Source: Rhodoplanes serenus (GTDB lineage Bacteria > Pseudomonadota > Alphaproteobacteria > Rhizobiales > Xanthobacteraceae). Taken from it: 58,763 bases of DNA. Shown piece after piece: positions 36,321 to 44,335 of the stretch. The notes beneath the pieces were generated by a model. That model was not told the origin of the DNA. It saw nothing but the letters and a program-made list of their open reading frames with translations, and did not search any database. Position 1 is the first letter of the stretch, and every line of letters begins with the position of its first letter. The translations under genes were made by a program, and so were the position numbers. The stretch spans positions 1-58,763 of the forward strand of contig CAMDDZ010000029.1 in the NCBI GenBank assembly GCA_945893145.1, written 5' to 3'.

Positions 36321-38230
36321 TGAAGCGGTTTATTCTTGGGTTGTTCGTATTATTCGTTGCGGCTGCGCCAGCGGCGGCTGCGCCAGCGGCGGCTGCGGAG
36401 CGCATCGAGCGCTTCATCAGTGACGTCGACGTTCAGCGCAACGGCGATCTCCTGGTGACCGAGTCGATCCAGGTGCGCGCCGAGGGCCGCGAGATCAAAC
36501 GCGGCATCCTGCGCGATTTCCCGACCACCTATCGCCGCAAGGACGGCTCCCGCGTCGAGGTGGGCTTCAATGTCCTCTCGGTGACGCGCGACGGCCGCGA
36601 CGAGCACTTCACCACCGAGCGGATGGCGAACGGTGTGCGCATTCGCATCGGCAGCGCCGACCAGTTCGTCAACACCGGCTCGCACCAATACGTCATCAAA
36701 TACCGCACCACGCGGCAGATCGGCTTCTTTGAGAAGTTCGACGAGCTTTACTGGAACGTGACCGGCACCGGTTGGACCTTCCCCATCGACGTCGCTGAGG
36801 CGCGCATCAATCTGCCTGAGCGCGTCGAGTTCACGCAGACCGCGTTCTACACCGGTCCGCAGGGTGCCCAGGGTCAGGATGCCACCATCGTCGAAAAGAG
36901 CCCCGGCCGCATCGTGTTCCGCACCACCAAGCCGATGCCGGTCGCCAACGGCCTCACCGTCGCGGCCGCCTGGCAGAAGGGCGTGGTGTTGCAGCCGACG
37001 TCGATGCAGACGTTCGGCGCCATGCTGAAGGACGACCCGGCGCTGCTGTTCACCGGAATCGGCGGCGGCGGCATCGTGCTGTTCTACCTCGTGGCGTGGT
37101 GGCTGATCGGCCGCGATCCGCCACGCGGCACCATCATTCCGCTGTTCGCTCCGCCGGCCGGCATGTCGGCCCCCGCGGTGCGCTTCGTTCACCGCATGGG
37201 CTTCGACAACCGCGGCTTTGCGGCGGCGATCGTCGATCTCGGCGTCAACGGCCATCTCAAGCTGGTCGATGCCGGCGGCAGCCAGGAGCTTCGGCGCCTG
37301 AATGGCGCGAAGCCGCTCGATCCGGCCGAGCAGGCCGTCGAGAAGGCGCTGTTCACCTCGACCGGATTGTCGGCGGTGCCGCTGGAGCAGAGCCAGCATA
37401 AGGTCATCAGCGACGCCAAGTCCGCGCTGATGAACGCCTTGCAAGCGGCCTATCAGGGCAAGCTGTTTCGGACCAACTTCGGTTGGTCGGGCATCGGCCT
37501 GTTGATGATCGCGCTGGTGACGGCCGCGATCGGCTACGTTTACTACGACTCCTACGGTTCGAACGGCGGCGCGATGCTGGCCGGGCTGCTGGTCCCGATC
37601 CTGCCGATCATGATCGGCGCGGGCCTGATCAACGGCGGCTGGACCGACGGCTCCAAGCTGCGGATCATCATCGGTGCCATCGTCATCGTGGTCGCCGCGG
37701 CGGTCGGATTCCTGATCCTCTCCAGCACCGCCGGAACCGGTCCCGCGATCGTGCCCGCCGTGGTGTCGTGGGCGCTGGCGGTGCTTGGCGCACTGGGCTT
37801 TTCCTGGCTCGAGGCACCGACCGCGGAAGGCCGCCGCGTCATGGATCAGATCGACGGCTTCAAGCAGTACCTCAGCGTCGCCGAAGAGGCGCGGCTCGAT
37901 GCGCTCAACCCGCCGAAGAAGACGCCGGAGTTGTTCGAGCGCTTCCTGCCTTACGCGATTGCGCTCGACGTGCAGAACGCCTGGGCCAAGCGCTTCGCCG
38001 GCGTGCTGGCGGCGGCCGGCACCGCGGCCGCGGCCTATGCCTGGTACGAGAGCGACCGCCACTCCAACGACATCGTGTCGTTCGCCGATCGCGTCGGCGA
38101 TGACCTGTCGCGCACCATCGCGTCGGCTTCGACGGCGCCCGGCTCGACCAGCAGCGACAGTTCGAGCGGCTCCTCGGGCGGCGGTTCGTCCGGCGGTGGC
38201 GGCGGTGGTGGCGGTGGATCGGGCTGGTGA
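36317..38230 (+). CDS. DUF2207-domain membrane protein with Gly/Ser-rich tail (YciQ-like)
   Basis: A 637-residue protein. A signal peptide is followed by an AAPAAAAPAAAA stretch; the DUF2207 extracytoplasmic domain (ERIERFISDVDVQRNGDLLVTESI, LYWNVTGTGWTFPI) runs to about residue 230. Helices follow at about 235-260, then a cytoplasmic domain, a group of helices near 390-500, and a C-terminal stretch of Ser/Gly ending GSGW. The Gly-rich tail is common in this family. It is co-translated with lemA and probably works with it at the envelope; the function is unproven. A 12-bp hairpin lies downstream, before the amidohydrolase. Confidence 0.93.
   Translation: MMKRFILGLFVLFVAAAPAAAAPAAAAERIERFISDVDVQRNGDLLVTESIQVRAEGREIKRGILRDFPTTYRRKDGSRVEVGFNVLSVTRDGRDEHFTTERMANGVRIRIGSADQFVNTGSHQYVIKYRTTRQIGFFEKFDELYWNVTGTGWTFPIDVAEARINLPERVEFTQTAFYTGPQGAQGQDATIVEKSPGRIVFRTTKPMPVANGLTVAAAWQKGVVLQPTSMQTFGAMLKDDPALLFTGIGGGGIVLFYLVAWWLIGRDPPRGTIIPLFAPPAGMSAPAVRFVHRMGFDNRGFAAAIVDLGVNGHLKLVDAGGSQELRRLNGAKPLDPAEQAVEKALFTSTGLSAVPLEQSQHKVISDAKSALMNALQAAYQGKLFRTNFGWSGIGLLMIALVTAAIGYVYYDSYGSNGGAMLAGLLVPILPIMIGAGLINGGWTDGSKLRIIIGAIVIVVAAAVGFLILSSTAGTGPAIVPAVVSWALAVLGALGFSWLEAPTAEGRRVMDQIDGFKQYLSVAEEARLDALNPPKKTPELFERFLPYAIALDVQNAWAKRFAGVLAAAGTAAAAYAWYESDRHSNDIVSFADRVGDDLSRTIASASTAPGSTSSDSSSGSSGGGSSGGGGGGGGGSGW
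36359..36397 (+). repeat. 15-bp tandem repeat inside DUF2207 signal region
   Basis: The unit GCGGCTGCGCCAGCG occurs at 36359-36373 and 36374-36388, with a partial third copy to 36397. It encodes Ala/Pro-rich AAPAA steps just after the signal-peptide core. Because the unit length is a multiple of three, slippage here would change only the length of the leader and not the frame. Confidence 0.85.
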
Positions 38231-38276
38231 GGCTTCCCCCCGCAAGCCTTTGCAACGCGCGTGAGATGATCCAGGA

Positions 38277-38304
38277 ATAGGACCGGATTAAATCCGGTCC
38301 CTAT
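38277..38304 (+). promoter_or_regulatory. Hairpin ending two bases before the amidohydrolase start codon
   Basis: The arms ATAGG-ACCGGATT (38277-38289) and AATCCGGTCCCTAT (38291-38304) pair over about 13 positions with one bulge. The amidohydrolase ATG at 38307 follows at once, and no Shine-Dalgarno sequence is placed normally. Nothing like a U-run follows, so a terminator is unlikely. It could restrict or regulate ribosome loading, or be a remnant of an intergenic palindrome. Confidence 0.5.
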
Positions 38305-38306
38305 TC

Positions 38307-39146
38307 ATGCGCTGCGACAGCCACGTCCATATCGTCGGTCCCACCGGCCGCTATCCGCAGGTGCCGGAGCGGACCTTCACGGCCGGCATCGCTCCTGTCG
38401 AGACACTGCAAAAGCTCGGCGCCGCGCGCGGCATCACCCGTTTCGTGGTCGTGCAGCCGAGTTTCTATGGGTGCGATAACAGCGCCACGCTGGAGGCGCT
38501 CGACGCGCTGGGCGGCAACGGCCGCGGCGTCGTGGTGATTGAGCCGGCCGCGACATCGGCGGCCACGCTCGCGGATTATGATCGCCGCGGCGTGCGAGGC
38601 TTGCGGATCAATCTCTATAGCCCGCTCGCCGCCGGCAGACGCCTCGCCGACGAGTTCACAGCCACCGCGGACGTGGCGCGGCGGATGAATTGGCACGTGC
38701 AGGTGATCGCGCCACTGCCGGTGCTGCTCGCAAACGACGATTTGCTCGCGCGCTCGCCGGTGCCGGTGGTGATCGACCACTATGGCGTCTATGGCGGTAC
38801 GCGGCCGGAGAGCGCGGAGGGCGAGCGGCTGCTCGAATTGATGCGCCGGCCGCACATCTGGATGAAGCTGTCGGCGCCCTATCGCCTCGCCGATGGGCCG
38901 TTGAGCACGCGGCCCGACCGCGCCTGGCTCGCCGCCATGCTGATGGCCGCTCCCAATCGCTGTGTCTGGGGCAGCGACTGGCCGCATCCGCCGGCGCATG
39001 AGGACCACAAAGGTCCCGCGGTCGAAGTGCCGTATCGCAAGCTGTCCTATGAACGGCTGGTGGACGACTTTATCGCGGCACTTCCGGCGCCGGAGCTTGC
39101 GGACCGCATCATGCGCGACAATGCGGCTCTGTTCTACGATTTCTAG
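38307..39146 (+). CDS. Amidohydrolase-2 family metal-dependent hydrolase (PDC-lactonase / LigI-like)
   Basis: A 279-residue TIM-barrel enzyme: HVH at residues 6-8, a barrel histidine in VVIDHYG (H158), a lysine in IWMKLS and the metal-binding aspartate in WGSDWPHP (D224). This is the amidohydrolase-2 layout of 2-pyrone-4,6-dicarboxylate lactonase and related decarboxylases. The second strand INLYSP lacks the usual acidic pattern of decarboxylases, so a lactonase role is slightly favoured. It precedes a Bug receptor by 52 bases on the same strand, suggesting import and hydrolysis of one compound. It has no normal ribosome site (see the hairpin at 38277). Confidence 0.92.
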   Translation: MRCDSHVHIVGPTGRYPQVPERTFTAGIAPVETLQKLGAARGITRFVVVQPSFYGCDNSATLEALDALGGNGRGVVVIEPAATSAATLADYDRRGVRGLRINLYSPLAAGRRLADEFTATADVARRMNWHVQVIAPLPVLLANDDLLARSPVPVVIDHYGVYGGTRPESAEGERLLELMRRPHIWMKLSAPYRLADGPLSTRPDRAWLAAMLMAAPNRCVWGSDWPHPPAHEDHKGPAVEVPYRKLSYERLVDDFIAALPAPELADRIMRDNAALFYDF

Positions 39147-39198
39147 TCCTGGACAGCGGCGATTGCGTCACGGAAAATCGCGCCTCGGAGGAAATCTC

Positions 39199-40173
39199 AT
39201 GCGTTCCACATTCCGCACGATTGCCGTCGCGCTGCTTGCGCTCGCTGCACTGTCGCCGGTTGCGCAAGGGCAGGGCGCATTCCCAAGCAAGACCGTCAAG
39301 TTCATCATCCCGTTCCCGGCCGGCGGCATCAACGATGTGCTGGGCCGTATCGTTGCCGACAAGCTGCAAGCCAAGTGGGGCCAGCCGATCATCATCGAGA
39401 ACAAGACCGGCGCGGGCGGCAACATCGGCGCCGATCTGGTCTACAACGCGCCGCCGGATGGCCACACGCTGTTCATCACGCCGCCGGGCCCGCTCTCGAT
39501 CAACCAGACGCTCTACAAGCACCTCACCTACAAGCCGCAGGAATTCGTTCCGATCACGGTCGTTGGCGCAGTGCCGAACGTCACCATTGTGCGCAAGGAA
39601 TTGCCGGTGAATACGCTCGCCGAACTGGTCGAGCACGTGAAAAAGAACCCCGGCAAGGTCGTGTTCGGCAGCCAGGGTAACGGCGCCACGCCGCACCTCA
39701 CCGCCAACCTGTTCATGAGCATGACCGGCACGCAGATGGTCCACGTCTCCTATCGCGGCGAGACGCTGGTGTTGCAGGACATGCTAGGTGGCCACGTCGA
39801 TCTGTTCTTCGGCAACGTCTCGGCCGCGCTCGCGCTCTGGCGCGACGGCAGGATCAAGGTGCTGGCCGTGCTCGACAAGACGCGGACCGCTAATATGCCG
39901 GACGTGCCGACCACCGCGGAAGCCGGAATGCCCGATCTCGTCTCCACCGGCTGGTTCGCCATGGTGGCGCCGCCGAAGCTGCCCACGGCCCTGCGCGACG
40001 AGATCGCCAAGGCCACGATCGACGTGCTGAAGATGCCGGACGTGCAGGCCAAGTTCCGCGCGCTCAGCGTCGAACCAGGTGGCAACAGCCCGGATGAAAC
40101 CGCGGCTTTCATCAAGGATGAAGCCCGCCGCTGGGGCGAGGTCATCAAGAAGACCGGCGTGGTGGTGGATTGA
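39199..40173 (+). CDS. Bug/TctC-family periplasmic solute receptor
   Basis: A 324-residue receptor: signal peptide ending near AQGQ, then AFPSKTVKFIIPFPAGGINDVLGR, ENKTGAGGNIGADLV and APPDGHT. It has the cleanest consensus loops of the nine Bugs here. GGAGG stands seven bases before the ATG at 39199; an open extension back to 38962 overlaps the amidohydrolase. It follows the amidohydrolase gene and probably supplies its substrate. The receptor at 1113 shares the IGTGQV/IGADLV-type second loop and NHQL-like central segment to a modest degree. Confidence 0.93.
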   Translation: MRSTFRTIAVALLALAALSPVAQGQGAFPSKTVKFIIPFPAGGINDVLGRIVADKLQAKWGQPIIIENKTGAGGNIGADLVYNAPPDGHTLFITPPGPLSINQTLYKHLTYKPQEFVPITVVGAVPNVTIVRKELPVNTLAELVEHVKKNPGKVVFGSQGNGATPHLTANLFMSMTGTQMVHVSYRGETLVLQDMLGGHVDLFFGNVSAALALWRDGRIKVLAVLDKTRTANMPDVPTTAEAGMPDLVSTGWFAMVAPPKLPTALRDEIAKATIDVLKMPDVQAKFRALSVEPGGNSPDETAAFIKDEARRWGEVIKKTGVVVD

Positions 40174-40185
40174 CGAGAGCTGTGT

Positions 40186-40251
40186 GTCCCGGGCGCGGCG
40201 CAGCACCATAAGCGCGGTTACGCGCGTGGTGATGCGCTGCAGACCCGGGAC
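40186..40251. repeat. GTCCCGGG-bounded palindromic repeat, copy A
   Basis: Between two convergent genes, a segment begins GTCCCGGGCGCGGCGCAGC (40186) and ends GCGCTGCAGACCCGGGAC (40251). Arms GTCCCGGG...CCCGGGAC and inner GCGCAGC/GCGCTGC pair, giving a long imperfect hairpin. Such GTCCCGG-bounded elements recur between genes in Bradyrhizobium-like genomes (remembered). It could act as a bidirectional terminator for the Bug and SoxD-like genes. Confidence 0.65.
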
Positions 40252-40276
40252 CGTCACGAGCTCAGAGTTTGAAACG

Positions 40277-40356
40277 GTCCCGGATCAGCGGTGCATCGCT
40301 CCGCCATAGCGCGTCTCTGACGGACTTATGGCTTCACGCCGCACCGCGTCCGGGAC
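40277..40356. repeat. GTCCCGG-bounded palindromic repeat, copy B
   Basis: A second element starts GTCCCGGATCAGCGGTGC at 40277 and ends GCACCGCGTCCGGGAC at 40356, four bases before the SoxD-like stop codon. GTCCCGGA/TCCGGGAC and GCGGTGC/GCACCGC pair. It is the same family as the element at 40186, 25 bases away. A further stem (GGACAAG/CTTGTCC) spans the end of the cytochrome gene, so this gap is highly structured. Confidence 0.65.
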
Positions 40357-40360
40357 AAGG

Positions 40361-40897
40361 TCAAATCTTGTCCGGGAACCGGATGATGAAGTTGTCGCGG
40401 TTCGGCATCTTCACCTGCGGCAAGGTCTTGGCGTCGATCACATCGTTCTCGCCGATGATCTTATTCAGATAGAGCAGATAGGCCGTGGTCGCATAAATCT
40501 CGTCGGCGGTGAGCGTGCGCGGCTGGTTGAACGGCATGGCGCGGCGCGTGAAGTCGAACAAGGTCGTGGCGTGGCCCCAAAAGTTGCCGATGGTCTTGCG
40601 CACGTCGATGCCTTCGGTGAGCGGCGGGCCGCCGAACAGCGGCGCCCGCACGATCGGGCCGCCTTTGCCCTCGTCGCCGTGGCAGGCCGCGCATTTGGCG
40701 GCATACACCTTGGCGCCTTCGACGGCATTGCCGCTGCCAACCGGCAGGCCGACGCCGCTCGGCAGCGCGGCGATGTCCCAAGCGGCGACATCGGCTTCGG
40801 CGATCGGCTGCCCAAGATTGGGCGTCTCGGCGGCGTAAGCCGCGCCGAGGGCCAATACCGCGGCTGCGGTGGCGATGAGGACGTTACGCATAGACAT
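40361..40897 (-). CDS. Short cytochrome c, SoxD-like partner of a sulfite-dehydrogenase-type enzyme
   Basis: A 178-residue secreted cytochrome c: signal peptide ending near AYAA, haem motif CAACH at 69-73 and a likely methionine ligand in RAMPFNQP (M121). The tail NKIIGENDVIDAKTLPQVKMPNRDNF is typical of cytochromes paired with SoxC. Full SoxD proteins are about twice as long and carry two haem domains; this one has a single haem, so it is closer to SorB-type or to the C-terminal half of SoxD. The start at 40897 has GGGAG and overlaps the upstream soxC by 14 bases. Confidence 0.9.
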   Translation of the reverse strand: MSMRNVLIATAAAVLALGAAYAAETPNLGQPIAEADVAAWDIAALPSGVGLPVGSGNAVEGAKVYAAKCAACHGDEGKGGPIVRAPLFGGPPLTEGIDVRKTIGNFWGHATTLFDFTRRAMPFNQPRTLTADEIYATTAYLLYLNKIIGENDVIDAKTLPQVKMPNRDNFIIRFPDKI

Positions 40898-42209
40898 GCT
40901 TAATGCTCCCATCGCTCGCGACGCCCCAGCTGGTCGGGCCGTTGTAGTGCTGGTTTGGGAAGGCGTTCGCACTCGCCACCGGCTTCTTGGTTTGGCCGCG
41001 GACCGCGACGAACTCCGCGCGCGTCGGCTGCGTGTTGCCGGCGTCATCCGAGGCGCGGCTTTGCAGCACAACCGGCTGGCCGTCCCAGCGCCACGGCATG
41101 CGGAAGCGCGTGAAGGCCTTCGGCAGCACCGGCTCCTGCAGCGCGGCTTCGGCCCAGCTCGTGCCGCCGTCTGCCGAAACCATGACCTTGGCGATACGGC
41201 CGTTGCCGGAATAGGCGATGCCTGAAATGCCGTAATAGCCGGGGCCTTTCAGCGCTTGGCCGAACGACGGGTTGGTGATGAAGCTTTTTACCTCTTGCAG
41301 AAAGTGGAACCGATAGGCCTTGCCGCCTGGGAGGATCTGCGAATAGGTGCGCGCCTCGTAGTAGCTCATGGCCGGCTCGTTCACGACCTTGATGCGGCGC
41401 AGGAACTTCACATTCATGTTGCCCTGATAGCCAGGCAGCAGAAGCCGCATCGGATAGCCGTTGCCGGGCATCAGCCGCTCGCCGTTCTGATAGATCGCGA
41501 CCAGCGCGTCTTCATAGGCCTTTTTCACTGGCACGCTGCGGTGGAGCGCAAGCGAGTCGGCGCCTTCCGCAATGAGCCATTTAGCCGAACGGTCGACACC
41601 GGCCTCGTCGAGCAGGATCGAGAGCGGCACCCCGGTCCATTCGGCGTTTGAAACGAGCCCGTGCAGCCCCTGCGCGGTCGCCTGCACCGGCTCATTGGAA
41701 AACATGGCGCCGGAATTGCCGCCGCATTCGAGAAACGCCATGCGGGTGACCAGCGGATAGCGCGACAGCGTGTCGAGCGTGAACACCAACGGCTGCTTCA
41801 CCATGCCGTGGATCACAAGCTTGTGCTGCGCCGGATCGATGTCTGGGATGCCGGAATGATTGATGGTGAAGTGCAGGCTGTTCGGCGTCACCGTGCCATC
41901 GAGCAGGTGATGCGGCGTGCGGGCGTGCGAGGTGCGCATCTCGTTGTTGGGATTGCTCAGCGTGCGCACGACGTTTTTCTCGAAACGCGACGGCGTTTGC
42001 AGGACCGGCGTCACAGCGCCGGTCTCAAGGCTCCACGGCGCGTCCTTCAGCGGCTCGGCGGCAGCACCTGTCACGGTCGCGGCGCTCGCCGCACTGGCAA
42101 ATGCCAGTCCTCCACCGAGCAGCGCACGGCGATTGAGCAGTCCGTTGCCAGCGACGTCGTCGGCCGATGATGGAATGCCGCCGCGGCTGCGGCGCTTGCC
42201 TTGGCTCAT
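40884..42209 (-). CDS. soxC: SoxC-like molybdopterin sulfite dehydrogenase
   Basis: A 441-residue oxidoreductase of the sulfite-oxidase family. A Tat leader is visible (NRRALLGGGLAFASAAS, arginines 27-28). The molybdenum-ligand cysteine is in FLECGGNSG (C162); MPGNGYPMRLLLPGYQGNMNVKFLRRI and GTSWAEAALQEPVLPKAFTRFRMPWRWDG belong to the molybdopterin and dimer domains. SoxC works with the cytochrome SoxD in the periplasm to oxidise the sulfane sulfur of protein-bound intermediates; related SorA oxidises free sulfite. No soxXYZAB gene lies in the window, so its role here is uncertain: it may detoxify sulfite from sulfonate breakdown. Confidence 0.94.
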   Translation of the reverse strand: MSQGKRRSRGGIPSSADDVAGNGLLNRRALLGGGLAFASAASAATVTGAAAEPLKDAPWSLETGAVTPVLQTPSRFEKNVVRTLSNPNNEMRTSHARTPHHLLDGTVTPNSLHFTINHSGIPDIDPAQHKLVIHGMVKQPLVFTLDTLSRYPLVTRMAFLECGGNSGAMFSNEPVQATAQGLHGLVSNAEWTGVPLSILLDEAGVDRSAKWLIAEGADSLALHRSVPVKKAYEDALVAIYQNGERLMPGNGYPMRLLLPGYQGNMNVKFLRRIKVVNEPAMSYYEARTYSQILPGGKAYRFHFLQEVKSFITNPSFGQALKGPGYYGISGIAYSGNGRIAKVMVSADGGTSWAEAALQEPVLPKAFTRFRMPWRWDGQPVVLQSRASDDAGNTQPTRAEFVAVRGQTKKPVASANAFPNQHYNGPTSWGVASDGSIKHVYA

Positions 42210-42386
42210 GATCGCCTCCCCAGGCGGATGAAACGTCGGATCGCCGCTGCGGGCGGATGGGACGTCTGCGCGTCCTCATCGGTGACGTTGTCGAGCGCTG
42301 GGATTCTGCCCCCGCGCCTGGAGGCTGTCTAGCGGCCCGCGGGTGTGCTTGCTTAGATGCACCGGCTTTTTTGAGAAGGACATGCG

Positions 42387-43523
42387 ATGCACCGTAGCAC
42401 CGATCGGATTCTCACAACGCACACCGGCAGCCTGCCGCGGCCAGCACGCGTGGTCGAATTGCTGCTGGCCGAGCGCAAAGACCGCGCCGCCACGCAGGCC
42501 GCGCTCGACGCGGCGGTAGCAGACGCCGTCGCCGGCGTGGTGGAAAAGCAGATCGTCTCGGGCATCGACATCATCAACGATGGCGAGCAGGGCCGCACCG
42601 ATTACACGGTGCATGTCATCGACCGGCTGACGGGTTTCGAAGGCCAATCCGACGCACCGCGCGGTACCGGCGAGCCGGAATTCCCCGAGCTTGCCGCGCT
42701 GCTCAGCCAGTTCGCGTCGCCGTTCCAGCACCGGCCGGCGTGCTCCGGGCCTGTCACGTGGAAGGACTGGCCGGCCGCCGAAGCCGACATCGCTCGTGCC
42801 AAGGCCGCGCTGATGAAGTCCGGCGCCGCCGAGTATTTCATGACGTCGCCGTCGCCGGGCCAGATCGCGCGGTATTTGAAGAATAGCTATTACAAGACCA
42901 CAGACGAATATTTGTTCACGCTGGCCGATGTGATGAGCCGCGAGTATCGCGCCATCGTCGATGCCGGCTTCATCCTGCAGCTCGATTGCCCCGATCTCGC
43001 AATGTCGTACGCGCTCTATCCGGGGATCGGCATCGGCGACTATCGCAAGATCATCGCCCGCAACGTCGAGGCGCTCAATCACGCGGTGAAGGACCTGCCG
43101 CCGGACCGGATGCGCATGCACGTCTGCTGGGGCTCGACGCTTGGTCCGCACCACGGCGATGTGCCGCTGCAAGACATCGCCGATATCCTGCTGAAGGGCA
43201 GGCCGCAGGCGGTGTCATTTCCCGGCGCCAATCCGCGGCACGGCCATGAGTGGAAGGTCTGGAAGGACCTAAAGTTGCCGGACCACAAGATCATCATTCC
43301 GGGCGTGATCGATTCCACCTCGAACTTCGTCGAGCATCCGGAGTTGGTGGCCGACCGTATCGTGCAATACGCGAATGTCGCCGGACGTGAGAACGTCATC
43401 GCCGGCGTCGATTGCGGCTTCGGCACCTTTGCGGGCCGGGTGCAGGTCGACACCAAGATCGTCTGGATGAAGCTTGCGGCGCTCGCCGAGGGCGCCAGGC
43501 TGGCGACGAAGCAGTTGTGGTGA
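42387..43523 (+). CDS. MetE C-terminal-like zinc thiol-alkyltransferase family protein (copy 1)
   Basis: A 378-residue single-domain relative of cobalamin-independent methionine synthase. Family features: TTHTGSLPRPARV near the start, SGIDIINDGEQGRTDY, and a zinc site of type HxC...C, H245-C247 in MHVCWG and C343 in GVDCGFGT. The N-terminal folate-binding half of true MetE is absent. Epoxyalkane:coenzyme M transferase (377 residues, His-x-Cys-n-Cys zinc site) has the same size and motif, so alkyl transfer to a thiol is a reasonable guess. AAGGA precedes the ATG. It diverges from soxC and converges on the enoyl-CoA hydratase gene with a three-base gap. Confidence 0.9.
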   Translation: MHRSTDRILTTHTGSLPRPARVVELLLAERKDRAATQAALDAAVADAVAGVVEKQIVSGIDIINDGEQGRTDYTVHVIDRLTGFEGQSDAPRGTGEPEFPELAALLSQFASPFQHRPACSGPVTWKDWPAAEADIARAKAALMKSGAAEYFMTSPSPGQIARYLKNSYYKTTDEYLFTLADVMSREYRAIVDAGFILQLDCPDLAMSYALYPGIGIGDYRKIIARNVEALNHAVKDLPPDRMRMHVCWGSTLGPHHGDVPLQDIADILLKGRPQAVSFPGANPRHGHEWKVWKDLKLPDHKIIIPGVIDSTSNFVEHPELVADRIVQYANVAGRENVIAGVDCGFGTFAGRVQVDTKIVWMKLAALAEGARLATKQLW

Positions 43524-43526
43524 CGA

Positions 43527-44330
43527 TTACTTGCGCGGCCTGGTCCACCGCGCCGCGCGTTTCTCGGCGAACGAGGCGAGTCCCTCCGCGGCTTCCTCTG
43601 ATTGCCGCTTCTCCGCGTGCAGCTCGATCAGCCGTGTGAACGCCGCCTCGTCGAAATCGCTCCACGCGCATTCGAGCGTCAGCGCCTTGGTCTCGGCGAT
43701 GGCGGCGGGGCCGTTCTCGATCAATTGGCCGACGATGCGCGCGCCGGTCGCTTCGAGCTCGGCGAGCGGCACGACCTGATGCACGAGGCCGATGCGCCGT
43801 GCCTCCTGGGCGTCGAACCGTTCGCCGGTCAGCGCATAGCGCCGCAACTGGCGTACGCCGATGGCGTCGGCAAGCTGCGGAATGATGATTGCGGCGGTGA
43901 GGCCCCAGCGCACCTCGGTGATCGAGAACATCGCGTTGTCGGCGGCGATCACCACGTCGCAGGCCGCGATCAGGCCGGTGCCGCCGCCGAAGCAGGCGCC
44001 TTGCACCAGCGCGACCGTCGGCACCGGCGCGAAATTGAGCCGTTGCACGGCCTCCGCGGTGGCGCGCGAGACGTGGATATTCTCCTCCTGCGAGGAGGTG
44101 CGCACCGCGTCGATCCATTTCAGGTCGGCGCCGGCCTGGAAGTGCTTGCCGTTGCCCTTGATGACGACGGTGCGCAGGCCCTCGGTCTCTTCCAGCGTGT
44201 CGAGACCGCTGAGCAGGGCCTGGATCAGCTCGCCGTTATAGGCGTTGTTGACCTCGGGCCGGTTGAGCGTGACGGTCGCGACCCCGCGCTCGTCGACGCT
44301 GAGCAGAACGGGAGCGGTCGAATCTGCCAC
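43527..44330 (-). CDS. Enoyl-CoA hydratase/isomerase family protein
   Basis: A 267-residue crotonase-fold protein: NRPEVNNAYN, the first oxyanion loop HFQAGADLKWI, the second QGACFGGGTGLIAACD, and TEVRWGLTAAIIIPQL. The start codon is likely GTG at 44330, nine bases after AAGG; an earlier TTG at 44366 overlaps the permease gene. It lies directly after the permease gene in the minus-strand series 45981-43527. The crotonase fold covers hydratases, isomerases, lyases and hydrolases; the usual catalytic glutamates cannot be confirmed without an alignment. A CoA-dependent step in the local pathway is implied. Confidence 0.92.
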   Translation of the reverse strand: MADSTAPVLLSVDERGVATVTLNRPEVNNAYNGELIQALLSGLDTLEETEGLRTVVIKGNGKHFQAGADLKWIDAVRTSSQEENIHVSRATAEAVQRLNFAPVPTVALVQGACFGGGTGLIAACDVVIAADNAMFSITEVRWGLTAAIIIPQLADAIGVRQLRRYALTGERFDAQEARRIGLVHQVVPLAELEATGARIVGQLIENGPAAIAETKALTLECAWSDFDEAAFTRLIELHAEKRQSEEAAEGLASFAEKRAARWTRPRK

Positions 44331-44335
44331 GCGGT

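Noticed and set aside
36350..38245. A 631-codon minus-strand open frame
   Set aside because: It is antisense to the DUF2207 gene, whose domains and ATGA coupling to lemA are clear.
42387..43523. Annotating the MetE-like proteins as methionine synthase
   Set aside because: The N-terminal folate-binding half of MetE is absent and the gene context is catabolic, so the name would be misleading.
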